Assembly: GCA_025924815.1 (NCBI GenBank)
Contig: JAICHQ010000010.1
Span: forward strand, 1 to 59,353
Source of the DNA: Nocardioides sp.
Lineage (GTDB): Bacteria > Actinomycetota > Actinomycetes > Propionibacteriales > Nocardioidaceae
Length of the DNA stretch: 59,353 nt
Direction: 5' to 3'
Positions 8,713-18,262 of the stretch are shown in pieces (within the stretch, counting starts at the first letter, position 1; the number at the start of each line of letters is the position of its first letter). The position numbers and the translations under genes were made by a program. The notes under the pieces are model-generated. The model was not told the origin of the DNA. It saw only the letters and a list, made by a program, of their open reading frames with translations, and did not search any database.

Positions 8713-8778
8713 CCGCACCGCAGGAGGATTGAGGGATCGCGGAACGGGGTACCCGTCAAGCAAGCAAGGGAGGGTGTG

Positions 8779-8982
8779 ATGACCAGGCACCAGGCGCTCG
8801 GACTGCTGCTCGCACGGCGCATCCCGGACGACGTCGCCTCGATCGAGGCGACGTTGCGCGCGATCACCGCGCGGCTCGACGCCGTGACCGGCTCCGAGGA
8901 GTACGCCGCGGCCCACCAGCGGCTCGACGACCTGCTGACCGCGCGCGACCGCGTCGCCCAGGGCGACGGGGTCCTAGTCTGA
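8779..8982 (+). CDS. Small hypothetical helical protein
   Basis: A 67-residue, almost wholly alpha-helical, charged protein without membrane segments or known motifs. Heptad-like spacing of Leu/Ile/Ala suggests a helical hairpin or short coiled coil. The ATG at 8779 was chosen over the GTG at 8776 because the ribosome site AGGGAGGG (8766-8773) is better spaced to it. It is not recognised. The strong ribosome site and third-position GC bias suggest it is real. Confidence 0.55.
   Translation: MTRHQALGLLLARRIPDDVASIEATLRAITARLDAVTGSEEYAAAHQRLDDLLTARDRVAQGDGVLV
8975..8980 (+). promoter_or_regulatory. -10 element (TAGTCT) of a probable leaderless promoter for mmuM
   Basis: TAGTCT overlaps the end of the small ORF and its stop codon, and ends 6 nt before the mmuM GTG. 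Confidence 0.42.
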
Positions 8983-8986
8983 CCTC

Positions 8987-9874
8987 GTGAGCGACGTGCG
9001 CCGGGCCCTCGCCGACGGTCCGGTCGTCCTGGACGGCGGGCTTGCCACCCTGCTCGAGGCTCGTGGGCACGATCTGTCCTCCGACCTCTGGTCGGCCCGA
9101 CTGTTGACGGACGCCCCGGAGGCGATCGTCGCCGCCCACGCAGAGTTCTTCGACGCCGGTGCCCAGGTGGCCACCACCGCGTCGTACCAGGCGTCCTTCG
9201 CCGGCTTCGCCTCCCTCGGCCTGGACGCCGCCCAGGCCGCCGACCTGATGCGGCTGAGCGTCTCTCTCGCCCGACGGGCCCGTGACGAGCACCGCCCCGA
9301 CGGCTGGGTCGCCGCGTCGATGGGCCCGTACGGCGCCTACCTCGCCGACGGCTCGGAGTACCGCGGGGACTACGACCTCGACGTCGCCGGCCTGCGGGAG
9401 TTCCACAGACCCCGCCTCGACGTCCTGGCGGCCGCCGGGGCCGACGTCCTCGCGGTCGAGACGATCCCGTGCCTTGCCGAGGTCGAGGCGGTCTGCGCGG
9501 AGCTCGACGGCAGCGGGCTGACGGCCTGGCTGAGCCTGAGCGCCGACGGCGACCGCACCCGGGAGGGCGAGCCGCTCGCGCAGGCGTGGGCGATGGTCGC
9601 CGACGTCGCCGAGATCGTCGCGGTCGGCGTCAACTGCTGCGCTCCCGACGACGTGGTGCCGGCGCTGACCGGCGCGACGGGGCCGCTGGTGGCCTATCCC
9701 AACTCAGGCCAGGGCTGGGACGCCGTACGCCGCACCTGGACCGGCGAGTCGGCCTTCGACGCCGGCGCGGTGGACGACTGGCTCGCAGCAGGGGCCCGCC
9801 TCGTCGGTGGCTGCTGCCGGGTCGGTCCCGCCGACATCGCCCGCGTCGCTGCCGGCGTCACCGCAGAAGGGTGA
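8987..9874 (+). CDS. mmuM: Homocysteine S-methyltransferase
   Basis: The 295-residue TIM-barrel enzyme transfers a methyl group from S-methylmethionine or S-adenosylmethionine to homocysteine, making methionine without cobalamin. The barrel starts with VLDGGLATLLEARG. The three zinc-binding cysteines are present: one in GVNCC (about residue 210) and the CC pair in VGGCCRVGP (about residue 275). Length and motifs match E. coli MmuM. No methionine permease gene lies beside it, so a role in salvage of S-methylmethionine is inferred only from the family. The GTG start lacks a ribosome site, but TAGTCT lies 6 nt upstream. Confidence 0.85.
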   Translation: MSDVRRALADGPVVLDGGLATLLEARGHDLSSDLWSARLLTDAPEAIVAAHAEFFDAGAQVATTASYQASFAGFASLGLDAAQAADLMRLSVSLARRARDEHRPDGWVAASMGPYGAYLADGSEYRGDYDLDVAGLREFHRPRLDVLAAAGADVLAVETIPCLAEVEAVCAELDGSGLTAWLSLSADGDRTREGEPLAQAWAMVADVAEIVAVGVNCCAPDDVVPALTGATGPLVAYPNSGQGWDAVRRTWTGESAFDAGAVDDWLAAGARLVGGCCRVGPADIARVAAGVTAEG

Positions 9875-9950
9875 GGGCCGGCGCAACCCCCCCGGTGCAC
9901 ACCGACCCTCAAGCACTCTGTTCGACGCGCGCGAGACTGGATCGGTTCGG

Positions 9951-10868
9951 TCAGGACTCGGGCGCCTGGAGGTAGCGACAGCGGTGGTGCTCACGCAGCC
10001 CGAGGCCGGCGTACAGCATCCACGCGGCGGTGTTCTGCCGGTCGACCTCGACCCACACCGTGCCGGCCCCGGTCTCGGCCCCGGCGTCGAGCAGGCCCGC
10101 CACGAGCGCGCGGCCGAGGCCGCGGCGCCGGTGCGACTCGTCGACCCGCAGCCCGTGGACCCACAGCCAGTCGGAGTTCAGCTCACCACGCACCCGTCCG
10201 ACCTCCCGGCCGTCGTCATGGACGGTGGCCAGGATCCGGGTGCCGTCCACAACGATCTCCACGCCGTCGTCCGATCCGGCGACGCGCCGGGCCATCACCA
10301 GGGAGCCCACGAGGTACGGGGCGTCCTCCGGCTCCGCCTCCGACCACCCCGCGGCCGCCAGCGCGGCGTCCACATCCGAGCCCACCTCGACCTGCGCGGT
10401 CGCCACGCGTCCCCAGCCGGCGTAGAAGCGCTCGACCCGTGCCGCGGCCTCGCGGATCGGAAGGCCGGGGTCGCCGATCGCGAGCACCGAGTTGGCCCGT
10501 CGTGAGCCCCGCCCGCGTTCCCCGGTGACGATCCGCAGGACCCACTCGCCGAGCGACTCCGTCGTCGGGGACGCCCAGAGCGGCAGGGCGCGGAGCTCGG
10601 CCTCCCGGGCGGTCACCCGCTGCCGGACCGAGCCGCGCGGCGGCACGGGCTTCCCGGTCACCACGTCGGCGACGGGGATCGTCACGGCCGGTCCGGTCTC
10701 GGGCGACACCACGCACGTCTCGGAGTCCCATGCGACCAGGATCCCGAGGACGTCGGTCATCGCCGGGCCACCCGACGGACCGGTCTCCCCGTGCACCACC
10801 CGGCGTACCACGACGCGCTGCCCGACGACATGCGGGCCCAGGCCGTGGGCGGATCGGGGCGGCGGCAC
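9951..10868 (-). CDS. GNAT acetyltransferase with N-terminal SH3-like barrel (Rv0428c type)
   Basis: The 305-residue protein has an N-terminal barrel (about 14-70; GQRVVVRRVV, TGPSGGPAMTDVLG) and a C-terminal GNAT domain. In that domain the acetyl-CoA loop SHRRRGLGRALV (about residue 255) is of the Q/RxxGxG/A type. It ends with the NxxAxxxYxxLGL motif. The barrel is normal for this actinobacterial family, so the GTG at 10868 is better than the internal ATG in AMTDVLG. This start is supported by a TAGTAT -10 element ending 6 nt upstream. The acceptor substrate is unknown. It is divergent from fdxA. Confidence 0.75.
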   Translation of the reverse strand: MPPPRSAHGLGPHVVGQRVVVRRVVHGETGPSGGPAMTDVLGILVAWDSETCVVSPETGPAVTIPVADVVTGKPVPPRGSVRQRVTAREAELRALPLWASPTTESLGEWVLRIVTGERGRGSRRANSVLAIGDPGLPIREAAARVERFYAGWGRVATAQVEVGSDVDAALAAAGWSEAEPEDAPYLVGSLVMARRVAGSDDGVEIVVDGTRILATVHDDGREVGRVRGELNSDWLWVHGLRVDESHRRRGLGRALVAGLLDAGAETGAGTVWVEVDRQNTAAWMLYAGLGLREHHRCRYLQAPES

Positions 10869-10874
10869 GCGGAG

Positions 10875-10880
10875 ATACTA
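10875..10880 (-). promoter_or_regulatory. -10 element (TAGTAT, minus strand) of a probable leaderless promoter
   Basis: On the minus strand TAGTAT is followed by six bases and then the GTG of the acetyltransferase, which decides the longer start. The divergent fdxA promoter must share this 54-bp gap. Confidence 0.45.
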
Positions 10881-10922
10881 GGCTGCCGCCGACATCGCAA
10901 CGCTTTCGCTCAGGAGGACCAG

Positions 10923-11249
10923 GTGACCTACGTCATCGCCCAGCCGTGCGTCGACCTCAAGGACCGGGCCTGCGTCGACGAGTGTCCCGTCGACTGCATC
11001 TACGAAGGCAAGCGCATGCTCTACATCCATCCCGACGAGTGCGTCGACTGCGGTGCCTGCGAGCCGGTCTGCCCGGTCGAGGCGATCTTCTACGAGGACG
11101 ACACCCCGGAGGAGTGGAAGGCCTACTACGACGCCAACGTCCACTTCTTCGACGACCTCGGCTCGCCCGGCGGCGCCGCCAAGCTCGGCGAGATCGACCA
11201 CGACCACCCCCTGGTCGCGGCGTTGCCCCCTCAAGAGCACGACGAGTGA
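10923..11249 (+). CDS. fdxA: Seven-iron ferredoxin
   Basis: The 108-residue protein is a bacterial 7Fe ferredoxin. The first cluster site has CVDLKDRACVDECPVDC spacing (a [3Fe-4S]-type site, with Cys at about 9, 17 and 21). The second has CVDCGACEPVCP (a [4Fe-4S] site). The C-terminal extension after residue 65 is typical of the actinobacterial FdxA/FdxC class. It carries electrons in the cytoplasm, in other species to P450s or other reductases. A GTG start follows AGGAGG at 10911-10916. As in mycobacteria, it stands immediately before dapC. Confidence 0.9.
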   Translation: MTYVIAQPCVDLKDRACVDECPVDCIYEGKRMLYIHPDECVDCGACEPVCPVEAIFYEDDTPEEWKAYYDANVHFFDDLGSPGGAAKLGEIDHDHPLVAALPPQEHDE

Positions 11250-11259
11250 CCCGACCGGC

Positions 11260-12354
11260 ATGACCGCGCCGGTCTCGCGGCGTCTGCCCGACTTCCCCTG
11301 GGACCAGCTGACGGAGTACGCCGCGCAGGCGCGCGCCCATCCCGACGGCATCGTCGACCTCTCGATCGGCGCCCCGATCGACCCGACGCCCGACGTCGTA
11401 CGCCGCGCACTCGCCGACGCCTCGGACGCGCCGGGCTACCCGCAGACGGTCGGCCTGCCCACGACCCGGCAGGCGGCGGTCGACTGGCTGGCGCGCCGGC
11501 ACGGCGTGACCGGCCTCGGCCTCGACGGCGTGCTCCCGGTGATCGGCACCAAGGAGCTGATCTCCACCCTGGCGATCCAGCTCGGGATCGGGCCGGGCGA
11601 CCTCGTGGTGGTCCCCGGGCTCGCCTACCCCACGTACGGCGTGGGTGCGGCGCTGGCCGGCGCGCGCGTGGCCGCGCGGGACTCCCTGACCAGCCTGGGG
11701 CCGGAGCGGCCGGCGCTGCTCTGGCTCAACTCACCGTCCAACCCCACCGGCCGGGTGCTCCCGGTGCCCCATCTGCGCAAGGTCGTCGACTGGTGTCGCG
11801 AGCGCGGCACGCTGCTGGTCAGCGACGAGTGCTACCTGGAGTTCGGCTGGGACGAGCAGCCGGTCTCGGTGCTGCATCCCGACGTCTGCGGAGACACCCA
11901 CGAGGGGATCCTCGCGGTGCACTCCCTGTCGAAGCGCTCCAACCTGGCGGGCTACCGCTGCGGGTTCGTGGCGGGCGACCCGTCGCTGGTGGCCGAGCTG
12001 CTCGCGGTCCGCAAGAACCTCGGGCTGATCCAGCCCTGGCCGCAGCAGGTCGCGATGGCGGTGGCGCTCGCCGACGACCAGCACGTGGAGGAGCAGCGGG
12101 CGCGCTACCGGGCGCGGCGTACGACGCTGAAGGCGGCGCTGGAGGGCGCGGGATTCCGGGTCGATCACTCCGAGGGGTCGCTCTACCTGTGGGGCACCCG
12201 CGAGGAGGACTGCTGGACGACCGTCGCGGACCTCGCCGCGCTGGGCATCCTGGTCGCGCCCGGCGCGTTCTACGGGCCCGCGGGCCAGCGCCACGTGCGC
12301 GTGGCGCTCACCGCCACCGATGAGCGGGTGACGACCGCAGCCGCTCGGCTCTGA
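11260..12354 (+). CDS. dapC: Succinyldiaminopimelate transaminase
   Basis: The 364-residue PLP-dependent class I/II aminotransferase converts N-succinyl-2-amino-6-oxopimelate to N-succinyl-LL-diaminopimelate in the lysine and peptidoglycan pathway. The Schiff-base lysine is in SLSKRSNLAGYR (about residue 230). The substrate/PLP motif NSPSNPTG is at about 152-159, the Asp in SDECY near 187, and the Arg that binds the carboxylate is near the C-terminus. The ATG at 11260 lies 11 nt after fdxA, so the pair is probably an operon, as in other actinobacteria. dapD and dapE lie within 8 kb, so the whole succinylase branch is close together. Confidence 0.87.
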   Translation: MTAPVSRRLPDFPWDQLTEYAAQARAHPDGIVDLSIGAPIDPTPDVVRRALADASDAPGYPQTVGLPTTRQAAVDWLARRHGVTGLGLDGVLPVIGTKELISTLAIQLGIGPGDLVVVPGLAYPTYGVGAALAGARVAARDSLTSLGPERPALLWLNSPSNPTGRVLPVPHLRKVVDWCRERGTLLVSDECYLEFGWDEQPVSVLHPDVCGDTHEGILAVHSLSKRSNLAGYRCGFVAGDPSLVAELLAVRKNLGLIQPWPQQVAMAVALADDQHVEEQRARYRARRTTLKAALEGAGFRVDHSEGSLYLWGTREEDCWTTVADLAALGILVAPGAFYGPAGQRHVRVALTATDERVTTAAARL

Positions 12355-12384
12355 GCCAGTCGAGCGACGGAGGCGTCCGACCTG

Positions 12385-12702
12385 CTAGAAGCTCGCGACC
12401 CCCGGCATCGCGAACGCACCGTCGTCCTCGCGGGCCTCGTTGACCGCGAGCTCGTGGTGCTGGTCGAACGTCTCGGCGACCGGTGCGTCGACCATGGTCT
12501 CCGGGATGCGCACCGCGGCGATCGACTCCAGGCGTACCACGGAGTGCTCGGAGTGCGTGCTGAGAATGACCCCCTGGCCGTCGACACCGGCGACGGTGCC
12601 GCGGAGCCAGTGCCCGTGCACCAGCACCTCGACGGGCAGATGGTTGTTCTCGGCGCGTCGCAGCGCCGTACCGACCGTGAAGATCGTCGTCGAACTGTGC
12701 AT
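12385..12702 (-). CDS. Small protein with possible Sm-like barrel
   Basis: The 105-residue protein is not recognised by name. Residues 20-70 show a strand pattern with Gly-Asp-type turns (VEVLVHGHWLRGTVAGVDG and then a VILSTHSEHSVVRLESI stretch). This resembles an Sm/Lsm or small beta-barrel fold and could bind nucleic acid. The C-terminal 35 residues are acidic and probably disordered. Either the GTG at 12705 or the ATG at 12702 could start it; a GGGGGG run precedes both. The upstream region holds two G-rich direct repeats that may affect its expression. It lies convergent to dapC. Confidence 0.55.
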   Translation of the reverse strand: MHSSTTIFTVGTALRRAENNHLPVEVLVHGHWLRGTVAGVDGQGVILSTHSEHSVVRLESIAAVRIPETMVDAPVAETFDQHHELAVNEAREDDGAFAMPGVASF

Positions 12703-12713
12703 CACAACCCCCC

Positions 12714-12753
12714 AAGCCCCCCCGGGCTCTAGCCCAAAGCCCCCCCGGGCTCT
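12714..12753 (-). repeat. Two identical 17-bp G-rich repeats upstream of the small barrel-like gene
   Basis: AGAGCCCGGGGGGGCTT (minus strand) occurs at 12737-12753 and again at 12714-12730, 23 bp apart. Between them GGGCT-AG-AGCCC can form a hairpin, and a further GGGGGG follows just before the start codon. Four G-runs would also allow a G-quadruplex. Confidence 0.5.
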
Positions 12754-12843
12754 GCACGGATCACCAGAGTAGGGCCAGGACCCGGGCCCGAGTGCGGATT
12801 TGAGGCAAAGTTTCCGAGCCGGGTCGCAGCGACGCGGCGACCC

Positions 12844-13686
12844 TCAGTCCACGACGACCCGCGACCGGTCCGGGCTGCCCTCGATGGGACGCCAGCCAGC
12901 GTTGGTGCCGCTCGTCCAGGCCCGTCCGGCGTAGGTGACGCCGGAGATGCCGAGCCGATCGGCATGGGCCACGAGGTACGACGCCAGCGCCCAGCCGCGC
13001 GACGCGGAGGACACGGGGATCTGCAGGTGCCCGCCGGTGGCGACGGTCGGCTCCAGGGTCCCGAACGCCGGCTCGAGGGCGGCCCGGAGGGTGACCGCCC
13101 GGCTGGTGACGGGTGCCGCGGGCGACTCCGGAGTCGGCAGGTGGCACCAGAAGGCCCGGGGGGAGTAGCCGGTGAGGGCCGAGGCCAGGACGCGGGCGTC
13201 CCGCTCGTAGTCGCCGTAGGCGTTGGGGAAGCCCGAGCGCTGCACCTCCTGGGCGGCCTCGGTGACCGGGAGGTCGGCGTACCCGGGGACCCGCTCGAGC
13301 GCGTCGTAGAACGCATTCGTGGCGTAGACCGGGTCGAGGATCTGCGCTCGCGTGCCCCACCCCTGGGAGTGTCGCTGCTGGAAGAGGCCGAGCGAGTCGC
13401 GGTCGCCGCCGCGGAGGTTGTAGAGCTTCGACTCCTGCAGGGCGGTGGCGAGGCCGATCGTCGCCGCGTGGGCGGGCATCCCGCGCCGGATGGCGATCGC
13501 CGCGACCAGGCTCGCGTTGCGCGCCTGCTCGTCGGTGAGGACCACGGTCCGGCCCCCGACCTTCGTCGTGCACTCGCCGAGGGTCTTGTCGTCGCCCGAG
13601 GTGTGCCGCGAGACGCCGTACGCGACACCGCCCACCACGAGGCCGAGGGGGACGACGACCGCGGCGACGCGCTTGGCCAGGCCCAT
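12844..13686 (-). CDS. Secreted or membrane-anchored lytic-transglycosylase-like protein
   Basis: The 280-residue protein has an N-terminal hydrophobic segment (4-25), which is a signal anchor or uncleaved signal peptide. A lysozyme-like domain follows. TALQESKLYNL at about residue 84 matches the catalytic-Glu helix of SLT-type transglycosylases. SLGLFQQR, close behind, matches the SxGLfQ motif of the same fold. It may cleave peptidoglycan, but actinobacterial proteins of this type are unproven. The start is only 3 bp from the dapD stop on the same strand, so dapD and this gene probably form an operon that links DAP supply with wall turnover. Confidence 0.62.
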   Translation of the reverse strand: MGLAKRVAAVVVPLGLVVGGVAYGVSRHTSGDDKTLGECTTKVGGRTVVLTDEQARNASLVAAIAIRRGMPAHAATIGLATALQESKLYNLRGGDRDSLGLFQQRHSQGWGTRAQILDPVYATNAFYDALERVPGYADLPVTEAAQEVQRSGFPNAYGDYERDARVLASALTGYSPRAFWCHLPTPESPAAPVTSRAVTLRAALEPAFGTLEPTVATGGHLQIPVSSASRGWALASYLVAHADRLGISGVTYAGRAWTSGTNAGWRPIEGSPDRSRVVVD

Positions 13687-13689
13687 GGC

Positions 13690-14625
13690 TCAGTTCCGGT
13701 GGAGCGCCTCGTTGAGAGCGACGCCACCGGCCTTCCAGGCCACGACCTCGACGGCGCCCGACATCGAGTTGCGGCGGAAGAGCAGGTTGTCGCCTCCGGC
13801 CAGGCCGAGCGCCTTCACGACTCGGCCGTCGGGCATCGTCACCTTGGTGCCCGCGGTGACGTAGAGGCCCGCCTCGACGACGCAGTCGTCGCCCAGCGGG
13901 ATCCCGATGCCGGCGTTGGCGCCGATCAGGCAGCGCTCGCCGATGGAGACGACCTGCTTCCCGCCGCCGGAGAGGGTGCCCATGATCGACGCCCCGCCGC
14001 CGATATCGGAGCCGTCGCCGACCACTACCCCGGCGGTGATCCGCCCCTCGACCATCGAGGCGCCGAGCGTGCCGGCGTTGTAGTTGACGAAGCCCTCGTG
14101 CATCACCGTCGTGCCCTCGGCCAGATGGGCGCCCAGCCGCACCCGATCGGCGTCGGCGATGCGGACGCCGGGTGGGACGACGTAGTCGGTCATCCGCGGG
14201 AACTTGTCGACCCCGAAGACCTGCACCGGGCCTTCCGCGCGGAGCCGCAGGCGCGTCGCCTCGAAGTCGTCGACGGGGCAGGGGCCGGCGCTGGTCCACA
14301 CCACGTTGGGCAGGACGCCGAAGATGCCGTCGAGTTTCAGCCCGTGCGGGCGGACCAGGCGATGGGAGAGGAGGTGGAGTCGCAGGTAGACGTCGGGTAC
14401 GTCGCGGGGCGGCTGCGCCAGATCGGCCTCGACGGACACCGCCTCGACGCGCACCCGGCGTACGGCGTGCTCGGCGTGCAACGCGACCAGGTCGGGGTCC
14501 ATCCCGCCCGTGGGTGCCGACCCCAGTCCGAGGCGGGGGAACCACGCGTCGAGCACGGTGCCCTCGGACGCGCCGTCCGTGACGACGGTCGCCAGGCCGT
14601 GACCCCAGGCCGGCTGCTCGCTCAT
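13690..14625 (-). CDS. dapD: 2,3,4,5-tetrahydropyridine-2,6-dicarboxylate N-succinyltransferase
   Basis: The 311-residue protein transfers succinyl from succinyl-CoA to tetrahydrodipicolinate in the DAP/lysine pathway. The C-terminal half is a left-handed parallel beta-helix of hexapeptide repeats (about 165-270; [18 protein letters not shown], then [20 protein letters not shown]). The N-terminal domain is of the actinobacterial DapD type. The [14 protein letters not shown] stretch near residue 178 is the conserved active-site region with the catalytic Glu. The ATG at 14625 is preceded by a TAGGTT -10 element only 7 nt away and no ribosome site, so the message is probably leaderless. Confidence 0.88.
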   Translation of the reverse strand: MSEQPAWGHGLATVVTDGASEGTVLDAWFPRLGLGSAPTGGMDPDLVALHAEHAVRRVRVEAVSVEADLAQPPRDVPDVYLRLHLLSHRLVRPHGLKLDGIFGVLPNVVWTSAGPCPVDDFEATRLRLRAEGPVQVFGVDKFPRMTDYVVPPGVRIADADRVRLGAHLAEGTTVMHEGFVNYNAGTLGASMVEGRITAGVVVGDGSDIGGGASIMGTLSGGGKQVVSIGERCLIGANAGIGIPLGDDCVVEAGLYVTAGTKVTMPDGRVVKALGLAGGDNLLFRRNSMSGAVEVVAWKAGGVALNEALHRN

Positions 14626-14632
14626 GGCGCCC

Positions 14633-14638
14633 AACCTA
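14633..14638 (-). promoter_or_regulatory. -10 element (TAGGTT, minus strand) of a probable leaderless dapD promoter
   Basis: TAGGTT on the minus strand ends 7 nt before the dapD ATG. The divergent ileS T-box transcript starts about 60 bp away. Confidence 0.42.
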
Positions 14639-14689
14639 CTGACCGGTGCGGCGGAACCGGGTGGCTCCCCGCGGAGCCCGCCCCGTACC

Positions 14690-14935
14690 CTGGAGCCACA
14701 GGCGTTCGAGCCGTCATCAGCGGCGAGCCTTCGGAAGAACGGTCTGATCGTCGGTCGAGCAGAGGCGAGACCACGCGCGGGCCCAGTAGAACCGGACGGG
14801 TGGGCCCGTGACAGCCCGCGAACGAGCGGTCCGCGTCGCAACGCGCGGGCAAGCGAGGTGGTACCGCGGTCCCGGCGTACGTCGAGGGTCGTCCTCGTGA
14901 GGACGAGGACGACACCCGAGGACCAGCAGGAGAGC
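14690..14935 (+). promoter_or_regulatory. Ile-specific T-box leader of ileS
   Basis: The T-box core GGTGGTACCGCG is at 14857-14868; its TGGT would pair with the A73-CCA end of tRNA-Ile. Upstream, stem I (AGCCGT pairing with ACGGTCT) carries the specifier ATC at 14716-14718, followed by A. The conserved CTTCGGAAGAACGG segment is the one I recall from mycobacterial ileS leaders. Near the 3' end a strong hairpin (14888-14913, arms GTCGTCCTCGT/ACGAGGACGAC) competes with pairing of GCGAGG (14853-14858) to its left arm. No U-run follows, so control is probably on translation or by Rho. A possible -10 TACCCT lies at about 14686. Confidence 0.85.
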
Positions 14936-14940
14936 CACCC

Positions 14941-17900
14941 ATGACGTACCCGAAGGTCTCCACCGATCCGCACGTCACCGAGGGCGGCGGCGTGCCGTCG
15001 AGCCCTCGCTTCCCGCAGATTGAGGAGCGGGTGCTCGCCTACTGGGAGGCCGACGACACGTTCCGGGCGAGCGTCGAGCAGCGCGACGCGGGCCAGGACG
15101 GCGACAACGAGTTCGTCTTCTACGACGGTCCGCCGTTCGCCAACGGCCTGCCCCACTACGGCCACCTGCTGACCGGCTACGTCAAGGACCTGGTCCCGCG
15201 CTACCAGACCATGCGCGGCCGGCGGGTCGAGCGCCGCTTCGGCTGGGACACCCACGGCCTGCCCGCCGAGCTCGAGGCCATGCGCCAGCTGGGCATCAAG
15301 ACGACCGACGAGATCTTCGAGCTCGGGATCGAGAAGTTCAACGACGCCTGCCGTGCGTCGGTGATGGAGTACACCAGCGAGTGGCGCGACTACGTCACCC
15401 GGCAGGCGCGCTGGGTCGACTTCGACCACGACTACCGCACGATGAACGCCGACTACATGGAGTCGGTGATGTGGTCGTTCAAGCAGATCTACGACCAGGG
15501 CTGGATCTACGAGGGATTCCGGGTCCTGCCCTACTGCTGGAACGACGAGACGCCCCTGTCCAACCACGAGCTGCGGATGGACGACGACGTCTACCAGCAG
15601 GTGAAGGACCCCGCGGTCACCGTCGGGATGCGGCTCGACGACCGGGGCGACGACCTCGACGGCGTGCTGGCGCTGGTCTGGACGACGACCCCGTGGACGC
15701 TGCCGAGCAACCTGGCGATCATGGTCGGGTCCGACATCGACTACGTCGTGGTCGAAGGGCCGGTGCCCGGCACGGACCGGACGGCGAGGTACCTGATCGC
15801 CGAGGCGCGACTGCCGGCGTACGCCCGGGAGCTGTCGCCGGACGGCGACCCGGTCGTCCTGGGTCGCTACACGGGTGCCGACCTCGTGGGCCGCACCTAC
15901 ACGCCGCCGTTCGGGTACTTCGCCGGGCACGCGAACGCCTTCCGGATCGTGGCGGCCGACGACGCCGTGACCACCACCGACGGTGTCGGCCTCGTGCACA
16001 CCGCCGGCGCGTTCGGAGAGGTCGACAAGGAGGTCACCGACCGCGAGGGCATCGAGGCGGTGATGCCGGTCGGCAAGGACGGCCGGTTCACGACCCCGGT
16101 CGACGACTACGCCGGGATGCTGGTCTTCGACGCCAACCTGCACATCATCGACCACCTCAGGAGCATGACCCGTGGCGAGGGCGACACCGGCTCGGTCACC
16201 CCCGGCACGGTCCTCCTGCGACGCGAGACCTACGAGCACTCCTACCCGCACTGCTGGCGCTGCCGCGAGCCGCTGATCTACAAGGGCGTCTCGTCGTGGT
16301 TCGTCGAGGTCACCGCGTTCAAGCAGCGGATGCTGGAGCTGAACCAGCAGATCACGTGGGTGCCCGAGCACGTCAAGGACGGGCAGTTCGGCAAGTGGCT
16401 GGCCAACGCCCGCGACTGGTCGATCACGCGCAACCGGTTCTGGGGCAGCCCGGTGCCGGTCTGGGTCAGCGACGACCCGGCGTACCCGCGGCTCGACGTG
16501 TACGGCAGCTTCGCCGAGCTCGAGGCGGACTTCGGGCGCAGGCCCCGCGACCGCGACGGCGAGGACGACCTGCACCGGCCGTGGATCGACCAGCTCACCC
16601 GGCCCAACCCCGACGACCCGACGGGGAAGTCGACGATGCGCCGTGTGCCCGACGTGCTCGACGTGTGGTTCGACTCCGGCTCGATGAGCTTCGCGCAGGT
16701 TCACTACCCGTTCGAGAGCCACGACTGGTTCGACCACCACTTCCCCGGCGACTTCATCGTGGAGTACATCGGCCAGACGCGCGGCTGGTTCTACACGATG
16801 CACATCCTGGCGACGGCGCTGTTCGACAAGCCGGCCTTCGAGACGTGCCTCTCGCACGGGATCGTGCTCGGCAGCGACGGGCAGAAGATGTCGAAGTCGC
16901 TGCGCAACTACCCCGACGTGCGGGAGGTCTTCGACCGCGACGGCGCCGACGCGATGCGGTGGTTCCTGATGTCGTCGCCCATCCTGCGCGGCGGCAACCT
17001 GATCGTCACCGAGGAGGCGATCCGCGACGGCGTCCGGCAGGTGCTGATCCCGCTGTGGAACTGCTGGTACTTCTTCGCGCTCTACGCCAACGCCGCCGGT
17101 GACGGCGGCTACGACGCGCGACGCTCGACCGCGTCCGACCACCCGATGGATCGCTATCTGCTGGCCAAGACCCGCGAGTACGTCGAGGAGTCCACCCGCC
17201 AGCTCGACGCCTACGAGGTCGCCAACGCCTGCGACACCACCCACCGGTTCCTCGACGTGCTGTCGAACTGGTACATCCGGCGGTCGCGGGAGCGGTTCTG
17301 GGCCGCCGACGGGCCGTCGGTCGAGCCTGTCGGGACCACGGCTCAGGCCTTCGACACCCTCTACACGGTCCTGGAGACCGTCTGCCGGGTCGTCGCGCCC
17401 CTGCTCCCGCTGACCTCGGAGGAGGTCTGGCGCGGGCTGACCGGCGAGCGGTCGGTGCACCTGACCGACTGGCCGTCGGTGGGCGACCTGCCGGAGGACG
17501 ACGACCTCGTGTCCGCGATGGACCAGGTGCGCGACGTGTGCTCCGCGGGCTCGGCGCTGCGCAAGGGCGCCGCGCTGCGCAACCGGCTGCCCCTGTCGTC
17601 GCTGACGGTCGTGGTCGCCGGCGCCGAGCGGCTGCAGGGCTTCGAGGGGATCGTGGCCGACGAGCTGAACGTGAAGTCCGTGCGCCTGCTGGACGACGAC
17701 CACCCCGAGGCCGCGTCGTACGGCGTCTCGCAGCGGCTGACGGTCAACGCCCGCGCCGCGGGGCCGCGGCTCGGCAAGGGCGTGCAGAGCGCGATCAAGG
17801 GCTCGAAGTCCGGTGACTGGAGCATCGCCGAGGACGGCACCGTCACGGCGGGCGGGCTGGAGCTCGAGGACGGCGAGTACGCCCTCGAGACCGTCGCCTC

Positions 17901-18207
17901 CGGCGGTGCCGGCTCGGCCACAGGGCTGCTGCCCGGCGGAGGCTTCGTCGTGCTGGACACGGCGGTGACGCCGGAGCTCGAGGCCGAGGGCGTGGCCCGC
18001 GACCTGGTCCGCGCGGTCCAGCAGGCCCGCCGGGACGCGGGCCTCGACGTCTCCGACCGGATCACGCTGTCGATCTCCGCCGACCCCGCGACTGCCGACG
18101 CCGCCCGCACCCACGCCGAGATGATCCGCCACGAGACCCTGGCGAGCTCGTTCGACGTCCACGAGGCCGACGTCGCCCAGCCTGTGATCGAGCTCGGCCG
18201 GGCGTGA
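14941..18207 (+). CDS. ileS: Isoleucyl-tRNA synthetase
   Basis: The 1088-residue class I synthetase charges tRNA-Ile. The HIGH-type motif is HYGH in [12 protein letters not shown] (about residue 72). The KMSKS loop is intact at about 648-652, the editing (CP1) domain lies between, and the anticodon-binding domain follows residue 700. The Cys/His zinc site common at the end of bacterial IleRS was not identified. This is the long eukaryote-like IleRS type found in many actinobacteria, which is often less sensitive to mupirocin. That last point is family knowledge and has not been tested here. Its leader is a T-box with an ATC specifier. Confidence 0.93.
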   Translation: MTYPKVSTDPHVTEGGGVPSSPRFPQIEERVLAYWEADDTFRASVEQRDAGQDGDNEFVFYDGPPFANGLPHYGHLLTGYVKDLVPRYQTMRGRRVERRFGWDTHGLPAELEAMRQLGIKTTDEIFELGIEKFNDACRASVMEYTSEWRDYVTRQARWVDFDHDYRTMNADYMESVMWSFKQIYDQGWIYEGFRVLPYCWNDETPLSNHELRMDDDVYQQVKDPAVTVGMRLDDRGDDLDGVLALVWTTTPWTLPSNLAIMVGSDIDYVVVEGPVPGTDRTARYLIAEARLPAYARELSPDGDPVVLGRYTGADLVGRTYTPPFGYFAGHANAFRIVAADDAVTTTDGVGLVHTAGAFGEVDKEVTDREGIEAVMPVGKDGRFTTPVDDYAGMLVFDANLHIIDHLRSMTRGEGDTGSVTPGTVLLRRETYEHSYPHCWRCREPLIYKGVSSWFVEVTAFKQRMLELNQQITWVPEHVKDGQFGKWLANARDWSITRNRFWGSPVPVWVSDDPAYPRLDVYGSFAELEADFGRRPRDRDGEDDLHRPWIDQLTRPNPDDPTGKSTMRRVPDVLDVWFDSGSMSFAQVHYPFESHDWFDHHFPGDFIVEYIGQTRGWFYTMHILATALFDKPAFETCLSHGIVLGSDGQKMSKSLRNYPDVREVFDRDGADAMRWFLMSSPILRGGNLIVTEEAIRDGVRQVLIPLWNCWYFFALYANAAGDGGYDARRSTASDHPMDRYLLAKTREYVEESTRQLDAYEVANACDTTHRFLDVLSNWYIRRSRERFWAADGPSVEPVGTTAQAFDTLYTVLETVCRVVAPLLPLTSEEVWRGLTGERSVHLTDWPSVGDLPEDDDLVSAMDQVRDVCSAGSALRKGAALRNRLPLSSLTVVVAGAERLQGFEGIVADELNVKSVRLLDDDHPEAASYGVSQRLTVNARAAGPRLGKGVQSAIKGSKSGDWSIAEDGTVTAGGLELEDGEYALETVASGGAGSATGLLPGGGFVVLDTAVTPELEAEGVARDLVRAVQQARRDAGLDVSDRITLSISADPATADAARTHAEMIRHETLASSFDVHEADVAQPVIELGRA

Positions 18208-18250
18208 GGACGCCCGCCCGTCCTGCCGCAGGCCCCTCGTCCCCCGATGA

Positions 18251-18256
18251 CAGGAT
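18251..18256 (+). promoter_or_regulatory. Possible -10 element (CAGGAT) for a leaderless dapE message
   Basis: CAGGAT ends 6 nt before the dapE ATG; it is a weak TANNNT match. No ribosome-binding site is seen at this start. Confidence 0.3.
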
Positions 18257-18262
18257 GGGCCC

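Noticed and set aside
9922..9949. CGAACC-N16-CGTCGA site on the minus strand
   Set aside because: It fits the ECF motif, but points into the 3' end of mmuM with no gene behind it. About two chance matches are expected in the window.
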